Below are positions 1-13,700 of a stretch of DNA of 64,000 nt, piece by piece. The stretch comes from Zonotrichia leucophrys gambelii (lineage: Eukaryota > Chordata > Aves > Passeriformes > Passerellidae). The position numbers were made by a program, and so were the translations under genes. The notes below the pieces were generated by a model. It was not told the DNA's origin, ran no database searches, and worked only from the letters and a program-made list of their open reading frames with translations. Each line of letters starts with the position of its first letter. Within the stretch, counting starts at the first letter, position 1. The stretch is from assembly GCF_028769735.1 (NCBI RefSeq), contig NC_088175.1, positions 1,798,001 through 1,862,000 on the forward strand. The letters are read 5' to 3'.

Positions 1-3000
1 TTATTAAATGCTGAGTGAAGCCAGCCATTCACAATAAAATGGAGTATTTTAAGTAATTGCCTCCCCTGCACTGAGGTTTATCCAGAGAAGGCAGACAGCA
101 TCCTAGGCCCTCTTTGCACTCAGGCTGTACCAGTGGGCACATACACAGATGGCCCTTTCCCAATCCAATAGCTAATATGCAGCCAAAGTAGGTCAGTGGG
201 CAACAAAAGAGTTTTTAACTATCCTAATCCAGCAGCTTCAGTATCCTATGAAAACAACAGGGCAGGACCATCAAAGCTGCTGTGGTCCCAGGACTAACTT
301 GTAACAGTAAAGGCTGGAAAGCAAAATCCCAGCCCATCCAGCAGCTCTCCTCCCTGTACCCACATGGTAGTTAATTATTTAGTCTCAGAGATGCCAGCAG
401 TAGCCAGCTAATTGCCTGCAAGCAAATCAGCTGAAGCATCACTGGTGTGTGACTTACTCCTGCCTCTGACTGAGGCATTAACGTATCAATCCTGAACACA
501 AGAGCTAACAATCTAGCGAGCTCTACACCCACACCTCTGGTTCCTGTCATTTTCAGAGGATGCTACAGCTTGTTTCATTTTCATATCAATGCCAGCCTTA
601 TGCTCTTGTCAAATGGAAGCATGAGCCCAGCTCAGGAGCTCCTGTGGCAGCAGAGGCCTGCTGCTTTCAGGCTCTAATTTGGCATTGCTCTTTGCCATTC
701 CTCTGGGCTGCTCATGGAATTCTCACAGTCCTGCACTACTCCTTGCTGAAGGGTGCCTCTTTCCCTTGTTTCTCTCAGTCTAGAGCTGAAGCCCTCCCCC
801 AAGGCAGCCCCCAGCTCCTCCAAATGCCATCTATTTTTACCGAGGCGCTGCCGTCTCATCCGGATGCTGCTAATTGGCCCCTTAGTCACAACTGGAAAAG
901 TAACCTGGCTGAGTAACTCCTTCTCAGCTGCTCACATTCATTCACACAGGGAAGCTTCCAGTAAATCTGTTCCAGGGTTTAACACAAATTAACCAGAATT
1001 TAGTTTCTAAGATTTTACACCAGTGTCCCACACACTTTTTTTTTTAATAATAGCCTTCCTGCACAAGATGCTTAAAGTTCAAAATCCTTAAGCAAGCACC
1101 GTATAAAACTGCAGCACTGAAGATCAACTTCACCCTGCCTATTCACCAGGGGTTTTTTTCCCCTCATACTACCTACGCCAATGTGCAAACTTGCAAGGGT
1201 TACTCAAAAGAAATGACAAAAATAATGCAAATTTTGAGTTTTGAAGACTGAAACAAGCAAAGACAATACACACATAAAAGCAACCCATTCTGAGGGGGTG
1301 CTTTTCCACAGGGACTTCTTTCTTATGCATGTGACACAGCCCAGCATGCTATACAGCTACAAAATGATGTTTCAGACATCTGAGTAAACCCTCCTTGTTT
1401 CCCAATCACTTTGCTAATGAAAAGTTGAAACATCTTGGAATTTCCTCCCAACTATTCTGCTTCTGTATAGTTATCTACCAAATTGGTACAAACAGAAAAA
1501 CAGACCATGAGAAAGACAAACCAGTTAGGCAGCTTTTACCAGGAAAACACTGGGAAAAACAAATAACTAAATTATCTGAATGCATCCTAAAACATTTGAC
1601 AGCCTTTGTAATACTTCATTATTCCACTAAAAAGGCAAATTTAAATGCTTAGTACTTAAAAGCCATTACTTTAGAAATATAGTACATAATTAGAAAATTA
1701 CCATTTTATTAAGATAACCTGACTCATTTTTACTAACAGAGACTGGAATAATTTAATATTAACATAACAAACTCCTTCTAGAAATTCTGATGTTACCACA
1801 GACAAATACATCATGTGTTTTTGACAACATGAATGCAACTCTCAAATATCCTGAATATCACCTGTAGTAACTAAAAGCAGAGTTTTGACAGGTTAGTAAT
1901 TCTGGATTCAGTTCAATACTGGCAGGATTAATACTATTTCCTAGGACCAAAGAGAGAGCCTGTTCCACCTTATGAAGACAGCTCAGGCTGCCAAGAGTAA
2001 TGGGAAGGTCCTTCAGCTGTGGATCATTAAGAAACAGCCATTTAAAAAAACCTGATGTTTTGGAGAACACAGCATCCAGTTAAACGATGGAACACTTTTT
2101 CCATGCTGGACTCAAGAGAACTTAAAATCATTTATTCTGCAAATGAGAAACTGAATGCTTCTATGATGGTTTGTTTTGCTGAGAAAGGAACTCCTTTTCA
2201 CTTGAAATGAAGGCTAAAACAATCTGCTTTAAATGTGATTTTGCTGAAAAGAAAGAACACATACAACACACTGCAAAATCCTTGCCTAGCAAACCACCAC
2301 CACCCCATTAGCTGGCACATCCCTGCTTCCCACTCTCCCATTAGTGTGGTTTGGCTGGGGTTGTTTCTCTTTCTGAAGGAACAGTTCCATATGGCTGTGC
2401 ACAGCCGTGGTCCTGACTGAGGGTTTGAGTCAATTACAGAATGGGTGTGCACATCTCTTTGGGCTCAAACACATGGAGATAGCTCAAAACCAATGAGGAA
2501 TGCCATGACACAGCACTGTGAGGGACATCAGTGCCTGCAGAGAGCAAGGAGTGAGCAGAGGGAGAACAAAACCCCACAGGACACTCAGAGCCCATCACAA
2601 GATCACCAGGGAACCTGAGCCCTAAAATCCAGCTCGAGAGCATCCCTCTCACTCCTCCTCCAACTCCCAAACTTTATGGTTGCTCACCCAAAATGCTGGA
2701 AAAAACGTTTGGGAGTTTCTAGCTGTGGACATGGTCACCCCTAGTCACATACTCCAACCATCCAAGAAATGGTTCAGGCACACCCAAGGAGTCTTTGCCC
2801 TGATGATTTTCTCACTATTTCACAGGACACTCCTCTCATGCCATCTCTGAGGCAGACCTCTCTCACTGCACACAGCCATACCTGGGCACCCAGTCTGCCT
2901 TGGCCTCATGCAAGGTTTCAATCAGGATTCAGAAAGGCAGAGGAAATTAAAAAGGCTGTTTGTGTAATGAAGAGGAAAATGACAGGTTCTTCTGCTCTGG

Positions 3001-5525
3001 GCACTACTCTTTCCACTGTGAGATAATCCTTCCTTGAAGCACCTGCACCACTTTAGGGCACTCATGGGGCAAGTATTTACTCTTGGCCCTCCCTTCAACA
3101 GCTCAGATACGTGAGAAAAAAAATCAAATAATTCCAAAATTCAAACAATTGATAGACAGACGTAAGCTCACACATAGAGATTTTGATTGAATAATAAGTA
3201 AGTATGGCAAACAAAATTGTATTATTATACAGTGGTGTACTATTGTACAGAACTTTATCTGTTCAGGAATAAAATCTTATCATTTCTCCACATCCTCACT
3301 ATCTCCAAGAAACAGCACATCAAGCAAGCCATGAACTTTCTTCTGTTTCCAAGTTACAAAGAGCTCAGACTGTAAAAGGCTGAGGGCAGGCGGCTGAGCT
3401 CGGCCAGCCGCACTCGGCCCCTCAGCGCAGAACACAGGGCTGGGGCCGAGCTCCGTGCGCTCCCTGCCCTGCCCCTGCCCCAGCTCCTCCCACACAACAG
3501 GTCTGGCCAGTTCCTCTCTGCTCCCCATTCTGGGACTGAGCAACAGCTTCCCTCCCTGGCTCTTCCCCCTTCCCTGATCATCCCACTTTTTCCATGGCAC
3601 CCCCTCACAAGCTGCCTTTAACCCTTAAATTTTGGGGAGGTCTAAGATAACAATCTTCGGTCATTTTCTGGTTTTCTGCTTCCTGAGCCCTTAAAGCAAA
3701 CTAAAAACAACCAACAACAAAAAACAGGAAGTTTATTTTCTCATTGTAAGTAAGGAACTCATTGAAATCTGTAGGAAGAAGAAGTTTAGAACTATTTGAA
3801 AATGTTTAGGGGGGACAAAAGAAAAACAAAACCACGCTGTGACCACAGTAAATGTCTTATTTACAGTACTTGAAACCCCTAATGTTTTCTTAATGTCCAT
3901 GGGGGACAGTACACAGGAGGTGTATGAAATACCCACTAGATTGGTGTTTTTAAACTAAGCTACTTTTTATTATGCCTAATAAGAGTGCTGATGTCCTCTC
4001 TTAAACCAAACTGAAACACAGTGTTTCATTCCTATGAAAAATATTTAAGCACACACATTACTGGTACAAAAACTTCTGGATTTATAATTTTCACATAAAA
4101 ACTTTGAAAATTCTAGTTCAAGTTTATTTTTGTAAGTAAATTTTACCTGTATTCTAAGCATAATTCTTTGCCTCCAACTGGAGGAGAACCAACTCAGGCC
4201 CTGGCATGCTCAACAACAACTTCAGCAAAAAGATGGGCAAAAAATAAACTGAAAATCTCTCTTTTGGCTTAGAATACAAACACAGTCCCTCTTAACATCC
4301 TTCAACACAATGATCAGCCCTTGCTTTATTAAAATGTTACCACAAAACACACCAGCCAGAGTAATACAAACATTAACACTCATCTTCCTTCACCTTTCAA
4401 CTACTGAACCTGATTCAGCAATCCTTAATCAGGCAAAGTGCTAATATAACCAAATAAGAATTATTCCTGAGCATCACAAAAACTGCTCTAAATTCTGAAA
4501 TGCAGGAAAAACTGTTACAATGTGGGGACTGATCCTACACTTTCAGATTTGCGCCTCTCCAGCCTAGGAGAACTCTGTAGCTAGGATCAGGTTTTATGTT
4601 GATTTGATTTCTAACCACTGTCTCAAAGCTCTAAAAACCACAAACAAAAGTATCATTTTAGAAAAGTAAGGATCAGCTTTCCTCTGACTCAACTGCTTTG
4701 TTACAGCAAGCAAAGACAAAATATTCTTAAATGGTATCAGCTGCTAAAGTAGTCAAGTTATAAATCAAACCAAAAAGCATCCTACTTGAAACTCAGAGCC
4801 CAAAACACAAACTTCTAGAAAAAGCAAATAAAACAACATCTCACCAAAAAGGAAACCCTAACACCTTTGTTTATACATGAAAACTTCACAGTCAAAACTG
4901 TATTTCAGAAAATACACTTGCTAACTACATAAGAAACTATAATAAAAATTTCTTATTTTTACAGACCTCTCCAAATTGAAGAGCATTATCTTCATTACAT
5001 CCACAAGATGAATATTTCCACAAGATGAGTGTGAAATTTCCCTCAACAAAGCACTCCAAGTAACCTCCCTCCTTTTGACCTGAGTGTTTACTGAAGGTAT
5101 GTTTAGAAGTCCAGCACTAGCCTACAGTCTAATTCACTTGTCTAACGAGTGAATTATATTCATAACTGGATGGTGATTAACACCAAACAACCCAGCACTC
5201 ACACAAACAGCACAGCAAATCATTCTTTTCAAACTGCCAATCGCTGAGGTCAAAACATTCACGCTTTTAAGTCAAATTACAATCAACTTCCTCCCCACCC
5301 ATTCTATTATTTCTTATTCATGCATTGACAAGAGCATGGAAGCCACTTCACAAAAAATCATGGGTCTCTTGAAAGAACCTACACTATTTAAAGATTAAAC
5401 TATTTATAAACCAAAAGGGGGAAAGGACTACTTGGTTTTTTAAAAATAAAACAAAGGAAAAAAACAAAAACAACCAAACAAAACCCAATCAAATTTAGTT
5501 TCCCCTTTGATTTGTTTTAGCTACT

Positions 5526-5647
5526 TCCTTGTATTCTCTCATCATTTTATCCTATAAAGGATAAAATGATGAGAGAATACAAGGATCCAACCTTTAGGAT
5601 ATATAAAGGTTGGATCGTCAACTATAAAGGATCCAACCTTTAGGATC
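5526..5647. repeat. Nested inverted and direct repeats (hairpin cluster)
   Basis: Positions 5526-5553 and 5558-5585 are perfect reverse complements (28-base arms) around a 4-base loop, ATAA. The right arm runs straight into a second inverted repeat: 13-base arms at 5584-5596 and 5604-5616 around 7 bases. A 20-base direct repeat (AAGGATCCAACCTTTAGGAT) lies at 5581-5600 and 5627-5646. TATAAAGG occurs three times, at 5553, 5602 and 5623. The arms are identical, so the structure is young or kept identical. It resembles no transposon ends I know; a templated-insertion or fold-back event, or an assembly error, would explain it. Confidence 0.9.
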
Positions 5648-8600
5648 AAGCCAAACATTTGTTTTCTACTCCACATTTTTTTCAGAAGTTTTCCTGACTA
5701 ATATAGCAACACTTTGAATTAAAGCAACTCACAGGGCTCAGTTCTGGTCTCCGAGGAAATGTCAGGTTCAGAAAAAATTAAGAGGAAATATTAAAAATAA
5801 AAATTTTCTCTTCTATTGGAATTCATGCTAGAGCCCCTCTTTACCTTCCCAAACTACATTAACATAATCAAGTATTTTCCAACACAATATTATCAACCTC
5901 CTTGAAACACCACTTCTGACAGCAGCAAGAGCACAGGGAAGACAACAGTGGCAAGGACATGAGAGAGCTGGAGTTTTTGCCTGCAGCAAAGCTGACACAG
6001 GTTTCTGCTTACCCAGCCTGGATCCTCAGCAAAGCTGTGCCGAGGGAGGCACAGCCATGGGCTGGCACAGGAGGAGCTCCTCTCCCGGCTCCTGCCTGCT
6101 ACAGCTTCTCCCCGGTTTTCCTGGATAAACCCACGCCGGGCAGTGCTTTCATCATCGGCACGATCCCAGCCTGATTGCTGCACTCTAACACACAGTGCCC
6201 CAGTGAGTTTGCTTTCCTGAATTATGGCCACGTACAACATGGCCAGGGGTGTGCCAAACAAGATGATTAAGCAGCAAAATACGACGAGGCATGAGTTATA
6301 TTATTAATATTCCTATCTAGCACTAGCCACAGAGATGAGGGGTTTGTGCAGCCAATAGCAGCTGAGCACAAAGCAAGCTCCTCCACTCTGACTCGCTTTC
6401 AAAATCAGAGCAACTATTTCTTTTGAGCAATTTTACTCTTTGGTTGCTTTGAGACTCAGCTGTATTTCAGCAGTTTATAAACTGCTTCCTTTTTCAAACT
6501 CTACCTTGAGACAGCGTTGGAGGGAACTCTCAAACAGGCAGTCTCGAATTACAAGCCTTTATTTTCAGAGAACATGAGCATAATCATTTTTCAACAAGAT
6601 ATATTGAATAGCAATTCACAGATATAAACATTTCATATATTTAAGGGCAGGGTATATATCAAATCTCCATAAATTTCAGATTCATCAGCACACTGTTTCA
6701 TGTTTCCAAACTTATTACAAATAAACCAAAAAGCAAGTTTTAAGGAGCTCAGATAAAGTAATAAAATATTCAGAAAACCTTATTTAACCTTATTTTGCTT
6801 TCCTTTTTTTTTTTTTTTTTGGATCTATTAATATGTAACACATGACAATAAATTACTTCATGCTCCACTACCAAGTTAGTAGAATAAACACTGAAAGCCC
6901 ACACAGATGAATTTTTTGATGCCATAAAAGATCACTTCCCAGGGTAGGGATGTGCTGTTCAATATTCCCTAAGACAAAGCATTTGCTAATGAATTCCTTG
7001 AGCTGACAGTGAGGATCTCCAATGCATGGGGTATCAGCCCTGTCCTCAGCTGTAAACAAAAGAGGGGAGAAAGGGCAGGCAAAGATAGCTGGGCTCAGTC
7101 AGGAAGTGAGAAAATAGAAGAGCTTAAGCAGGATCCCAGTTTAAAATTATTTTAACACTATGGCCTTTCTTTAACCTGGTGAGCCTTGCTAAAATGTGCT
7201 TAGGATAGGAAAAATATCCAGTGATGCAACAAAATGGACTATAGATTTCAGTTTAAAATTTTTAAAAACCCTAGGAGTACACTACTCTTAAGAAAAAAAG
7301 TAATTAATTTTGTATAATAAAAATCAGGAATTACTGCATTGTATAAAAAACAAGAATAATTAATTTTAAAATTTTATTCCTAAAGAAAAATATAATATGA
7401 TTGAAAAGCAAAGGACTTCATGCTCAAAATGAACCAATGAAGCAACACTGCTCCAGTCTGGATACTTGAATTTCACTAGGCACTTCATCACCTCTAATCA
7501 AGACTTTTTAAAATGTTTGTGATAGTTACATTTTTGAAAAGAAAAACAGAAATAATTCAATCAGATTTGTTTCTATTAAAATAAAATTAGAGCAATCTTT
7601 CCGTTACTTAGCTGTAATAAAAGCAGTGAATCTCAAAGAGTTAGCACAATGTTGTATGGAATTTTTACGCTGTTTTTCCTCAAAGCTGACAATAATAATT
7701 TTTTAAGAGACTGTCATTTTTATGCTGTATTACTCACAAGATACCAATGTAGAAGAATGCTGAGAAATAAAGAGAGTCAGATTAAAAGCACCCATTAATT
7801 CTCAATGCTCAACTGGAGACATGCTGATTTCTCTGGATGTTTACTTAGCACTGTGAGATGCTCAGGAGAAGCTCCCACCAAGTTCACCTGCACTTTGAGT
7901 CATCGTGCATTGAGTAAATCACCCCCTCCTGTCTCAGGCTGAGCAGCAGAGACAGAAAGGAGCAGAGATTCACACAAGAGACAGAGCAGAGCAAAGAACA
8001 GAGGCTAATTCCTCCAAGGGAACATCCCACTAGTCTAACTCATGAAAACCTCACTTTTCTTCCCAAATTCCTTGCTGCTTTTCCATCAACTTGGACAGCT
8101 TCACAAGGGAGAGAAGCTGGAGTCTTAGAGCTGCAGATGTAGGAGACTGCAAGCTGGAAGAAGCTACCAAAGCAAGTAATTTACCCTAAATGAAAACAGT
8201 CCCTAAGATATCCTACAGAAACAACCCTCCACGAATTAATCTGGCAATATGTGCTCAACTACAACTTCTCAAATCAAAACTCATGACTTGTAGCAAACTC
8301 ACAGAGAATTTACCATCCATTTAAAGAGCTCCTGCCAGCACAGACTTTCCCTCACTATTAAAACCACATGGATCCTGCTTTAGCTGACAGCATCAGTTCT
8401 TCTATTTAACCAGTATTTCCTCCCCATAAGACACTATGAACACATCTGCTCATGAGCCTTTTAATAAACTATTCAAAATTATTTTTTAATTGTATTGCAT
8501 AAGGCATTTTCTCTGAGTTTTCCATCATTTAATGGGGCTACATCTCTTTTATCCTCCTAAAGTTTGGCCATGATGCATCCTCATATTGATCTTACTGAGC

Positions 8601-10688
8601 CCCAGCCAGATCTAACAGCGATGCCTCCATCACACCTCAGAGGAAACAAATCACCCTCAGCTGCTCCATGAGGATGACACACCTACACTGTGGTTAATAA
8701 CATGCTAAAATGCCTGGGCATTCTTAATTATGATAACCCTATCTAGCTGTTACACACAGAGTCATCTGCTGTCTCAGAATTCAGCCAGTTTTGGGCTGGT
8801 GTTCACAGACAAGGCAAAAAGCTGACCTAGAGCACAAACATCACCCCTGACAAATAGCAAGGGACCACTTGCAGAGTTCTAAAGCACCATTTTGAAATAC
8901 ACTTTATAAACTCTGAAAAACGCCCCCAAAATTTAAAAAAACTGTATACAGCAATTTGAGCCACATTACTGTACAATGTAGTAACAAAAAAAAAGTAATC
9001 AAACAACCAAGAACATATTTATGAAAACTGAAAACTGCTTTCTCTCAAAAGAAGAACAAGCAGGCGAGATAGATCAACAGAGACCCTCTGAAAAGTCTCT
9101 TGTCATTTTCTTTGCCTCACTTTAAAAGTGAATAATATCTTTTTTCTTTCCTGTAATTTTGACCAAGTCTCCTAGGTTTTAGTTAAATCTGCCTACAATG
9201 AAATGATCATTTCTAGAATAAGTAGGCCACGGAAAACTCCATTTTCCATTTAGATTCAAACAAGAGATTGTCACTCATTTGGATATTTTGTGGCTCAACG
9301 TGAACTTTGAGTGCAACATGCTGAAAAGATAATGCTTTCCCCTGGTTTCTATAGCACCTGCTAGAAGCTTCAGGCACACAAAAATCAAACCTATTCCAAA
9401 GGTACAAAACATTTATCACCTCTTTTGACATTCTGCAGGTTAAGTATCAAATGTGCTCTACTGGAAATGCTTTGTTACCCACACGTGTGCAAACCTCTGC
9501 TTCAGAAGCAAAACTATCTCCCTTGAAATTAACTATTTAATAACCTGCCACAGAGATCCTCTCATCAACTCTCCCCATGGGACTGGTCATAAAAGAAATC
9601 CCACTTGGAAATTAATTAGAAGTTCATCCTCCCTGTTAAATCAACTGAGCAGTGGATTTCTTAGGTCTTTTCTTTACCCAGGCTGCACAGCACCTTCACA
9701 ATACTTTTATCTCCCCTCTCCATCCCTAAAAGAGAAAATAACAAAGAATACTGGGATACCTCATTTCATGTGTCCTGCACAGCATCTCACAGGTCAGAAA
9801 TGAAATGGCTAAAGAGCCTTTGAACTCTGGCTCAGCAACAAGGTGAGAAACCCTGGCAGGTGCCAGGACTATCCAACCTGCAGGGATGGATGATGCTCAT
9901 GCAGGGATGAAGAAAACTTCCCCTCCTGGATCATCCATGAAGCTCTACACACACCCAGCAGAAAGCCAAGCCCAGTCCCACCACCTCACTAATGCTACTC
10001 ATGGTCTTCTTAGGGTGTTCCCAAAGGCTTCAGCACAAAATAAACCCTTAAGGTAAATTTTCATTGTGTTATGGCTTAGAAAAATGTTAATAGTAACACT
10101 GAGCTTTCTGAAAACTTCAGAAAATGACACTCCACAGCTTTCAGCTTAACTTACATAATCATAATCAGAAACAGTATTGTTCCCTTTGAAAATGAAGTTC
10201 AAAATGTTGCATAAACTGACATAATTTTAAAAAAAACGTAAGACAGGTAGGAAGAGAAAGGGCTTGGGGTTGGATTTTTTCTGCCCTCCCATCAAGATTA
10301 GCAAAATATTTGTAGCTGAACTCTTTTTTTTTTATTCAACATGAACAGCAGATCACATCCCCACAGTAAGTACCTTTTTAAACTGCGACTCCTTTGTCAT
10401 ATTTGTCCCAATTCCTCCAGTCATTAAATGTCTCTTTTTTTAGGCAAACCTACTAAACAGCTCCCTAATATTTTCAAGTAGTTTTGGTCCAGGTAGCATC
10501 TGCCAACCTCTGAGCTACATTTAGCATCCTCCCACAACTGAAGCCTAACAGACTTCTCTATTGAGACTTAAATCAGCAGCCTCTTTGTCTCCATGCAACT
10601 GCTCTTTTACTGAAAATGGTATGGCAGCACAGAGAGCACAACACGAATTTAAGCAGTGAAGCTGGGAGAAAACTTCTTGTTGTCTTAA

Positions 10689-10711
10689 GGGGGGGGAAAA
10701 AAAAAAAAAAA
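10689..10711. repeat. G8-A15 homopolymer junction
   Basis: A run of eight G is followed directly by fifteen A. It is a simple low-complexity tract and length errors are likely here. Similar long runs lie at 6804-6820 (T), 12893-12908 (A), 26987-27002 (A) and 28933-28949 (T). Confidence 0.85.
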
Positions 10712-13700
10712 GAGTGAAATCCCACTTACTTCCTCATTGGAAAAAACAAAATGCAGGCTCTCTCTCCTTGCAGCCATATGGATGCCACCACTGTGGCAAA
10801 AGAGATTTCAGTGGTCAGAATCACTCACTGCCCTGTCAGCCAGCTCCCATCCCTCCCAGGGAATGATCACAGGGAATAATTTTTAGGGGTCTGTACCAGA
10901 CAAAGCCATGTTTTACATGGTAGCTTTATTTTTCCATAAAGGAAATCTCTACTCATGTAAATAAGCTTCCCTGCAATTTGCATCTTCTCCCAAGATTGTC
11001 CTAAATTTTACAAGTACAGTATACTGAAATTCCACACTAACTTTTTTCTTATGTTTAGTATTAGAAGCATGTGGTTTTTTTCAGTATTCTGCATGTTGTT
11101 GTAAGAACAAATATTAGGACTGATGAGACAGATTTACTTAACATTGCTGATCATCTTGCTTCTTCTAAAATATGAAATCAGGAGTATTTGTGTAAAACAC
11201 CAACTACTAGAAAACAAAACAAAATAAATGCCTGTGGACTTTGAACCCAGGCCTGCCATGCAGTGTGCCTTCATTAACAAATCCAGTGCTGTGCAAACCT
11301 GCCATCTGACATGATCATTATCCTCATTCCCCAAACACCTTATAAAATCAGATTATTTATCACTAGATGAAATGACAAATCCATCATCCCCTAACAAATG
11401 ATACCTAGTGCCTTTGTTAGACAAACACAGACACCTGACCTTTGACAGCTTGTTTTATTTAAGGATTAAAAAAAGGAGGTTTTTTCCCCAGGAGTTTTTC
11501 TCCTTCCATTTCTCTAAGGAAGCAACCCCACAGAAGCACTTTGTGCAATCCTTAGCAAAGCCAGCACCCCAAAGTGTTAAAGCACCCTAAACAATCCCAG
11601 GACAGCTCATTTCTCCCAGGACACGTGTGTGGATGCACACACCTTCTCCTTGAAGCCAAGGTTAAATGTGTTCACATTAATGCATCCACTCACTCCCAAG
11701 TGGTCAGTGCTAAAAAATGCACTCTGCTTTCTGCCTTAGTCATGCACACAAAGGTAAACATTTTGAAGTTCAATTCAACTTCACATAAGAAAAATAAAAC
11801 AGAAAATAAATCAATTCCTTTTCCTTATCACTGTGGGAGATGCTTAATATTGGCCAAGTGGGAAATTTCATCTTTAATTTTATCTCATTTCTAGAGATGA
11901 AATACTACAAAGCCTCTTTGTTACCTATTATTTGTTTATTCTATAGGCATGAAAATAGGAGTAGTGTTTATTTTTTTACCAGTCATTTATTTTATCTGTT
12001 ATTTGCCAAAATCTATCAATCTGACCTCAGAAGTAAATTTAATCTTCCCAAACTTTATAACCTTAGATACCATCTATCACACTATATTCCCCCCAATTCC
12101 AAAGATTTAGTTCTGTAGGAGATAAAGTGGATTAAAGACATATTGAGGATTATAGATTATGTAGTTAGAACAAACACAGGCAAGTATTTCAAATAGCTGA
12201 CCCTACAGAAAGGAATCACATTCTGTTCTCAAGATGATATACAAAAATAGAAAGCACATTCCACTAGGAAAATATTTACTTAATAATTTATCATTTAAGA
12301 ACTACTACTGTACAAATGAAAGTACAAAAGACAGCATATTGAAATCCATGTGAAAATACACATGTAGTGATTACAACACATCTTCAGTTTCAATTGTGAT
12401 TGGATTTACAAAGTTTACTCTATTCCAGCATGAATCACACTTCAGTTTTCCCTCAAAGTCCTACGTTTAAAGCAGATTCCAATTTTTTTGGATGGAAGAG
12501 GCTGACACACACAGTGCTGCCGAAAAGTCTAGAATTAAAAGGATAAAAATCTCCAAGTATCCAACTGGAAAGAAATGCCAGTGAGATATAAGAATCAATT
12601 TAGTCCAGACATTAATAACTTCCTTAATGATCTAATGATTAAAATAGCATATAGATAACATCTTCAGAGGATATTAAATAGAGAACTTTGAGTAGCAGCA
12701 AAGTCAAAAATAATACAAAGGAACCTAAGCACATTCCTAACACAGCTAGAAAATAATGTGAAATTCAATTTGGAAAAACATCAGCTAATACATCTGGGAA
12801 AAATAATCCCAAATATAGATATTCAATATGGACAAGAAACTTGGGAAACAACAATGCAGAAAAACTGCATTAACCACAAAAGCAGCATGAGGAAAAAAAA
12901 AAAAAAAAGAAAATAAAAAAGAGGGAGGCAGGGTCTGTCCAGCCACTGAACGTAGGAATGGGGAGAAGGCAGAATTACCTCCCTTTCACCCATCTGACAG
13001 CTCTCCCAACATGAAGCACACACGAGTGGCTGCTCTGACATTTTACACAGGCAAAACATACTATCAACTACTGAGTGCTTTAGCTAAAAAGACCAAGTGT
13101 AATGAAAAACAGGCTGTGAATTTTTTATTGTATATGATGTGGTGATTTAGAGCTTTTTTGTTATATTTGATATATCAGAACACTTTAACCAGAAGTATAA
13201 TACTTCTCCAAAAGCAAATAAACATGAAAATATGCTCATTTCCAAACCATTTGTTTTTTATTGACCATGAAGTTTTGGCACATCTCACCACAACTGAAAT
13301 TACTTTGAAGATTTTGGCTCTCAAATGAATTTTTGCCATAGTGCAATGCCTGTTCATGTTGGGAACAACTGTACAAAACAAGGGAAGACAAACCAATGCT
13401 GCACTTGTGTCAAATGAGGTCGCCTTAGAATCTATATGAAGGGCATGGCAATCCTCCTCTCCACAAAGTCCTTGATTAAGAAAGTTTCTGCAAGAGGAAT
13501 GATTGCTCTTTACCAAGCAGGAAATAAGAGAAACTTGCTTAGACATACTCAAAGCCTGCTTCTAGCTATTTAATTTTTTTCCTAGGTATTACAGCATTCT
13601 TTCATTAGGAGAATATCCCAAAAACATAAGAAAAAGAGATTTACATTGATAATGAAAATTAGAATGTCCCCAATTCCCTTACAGTCAGAATCAGCTCAGA

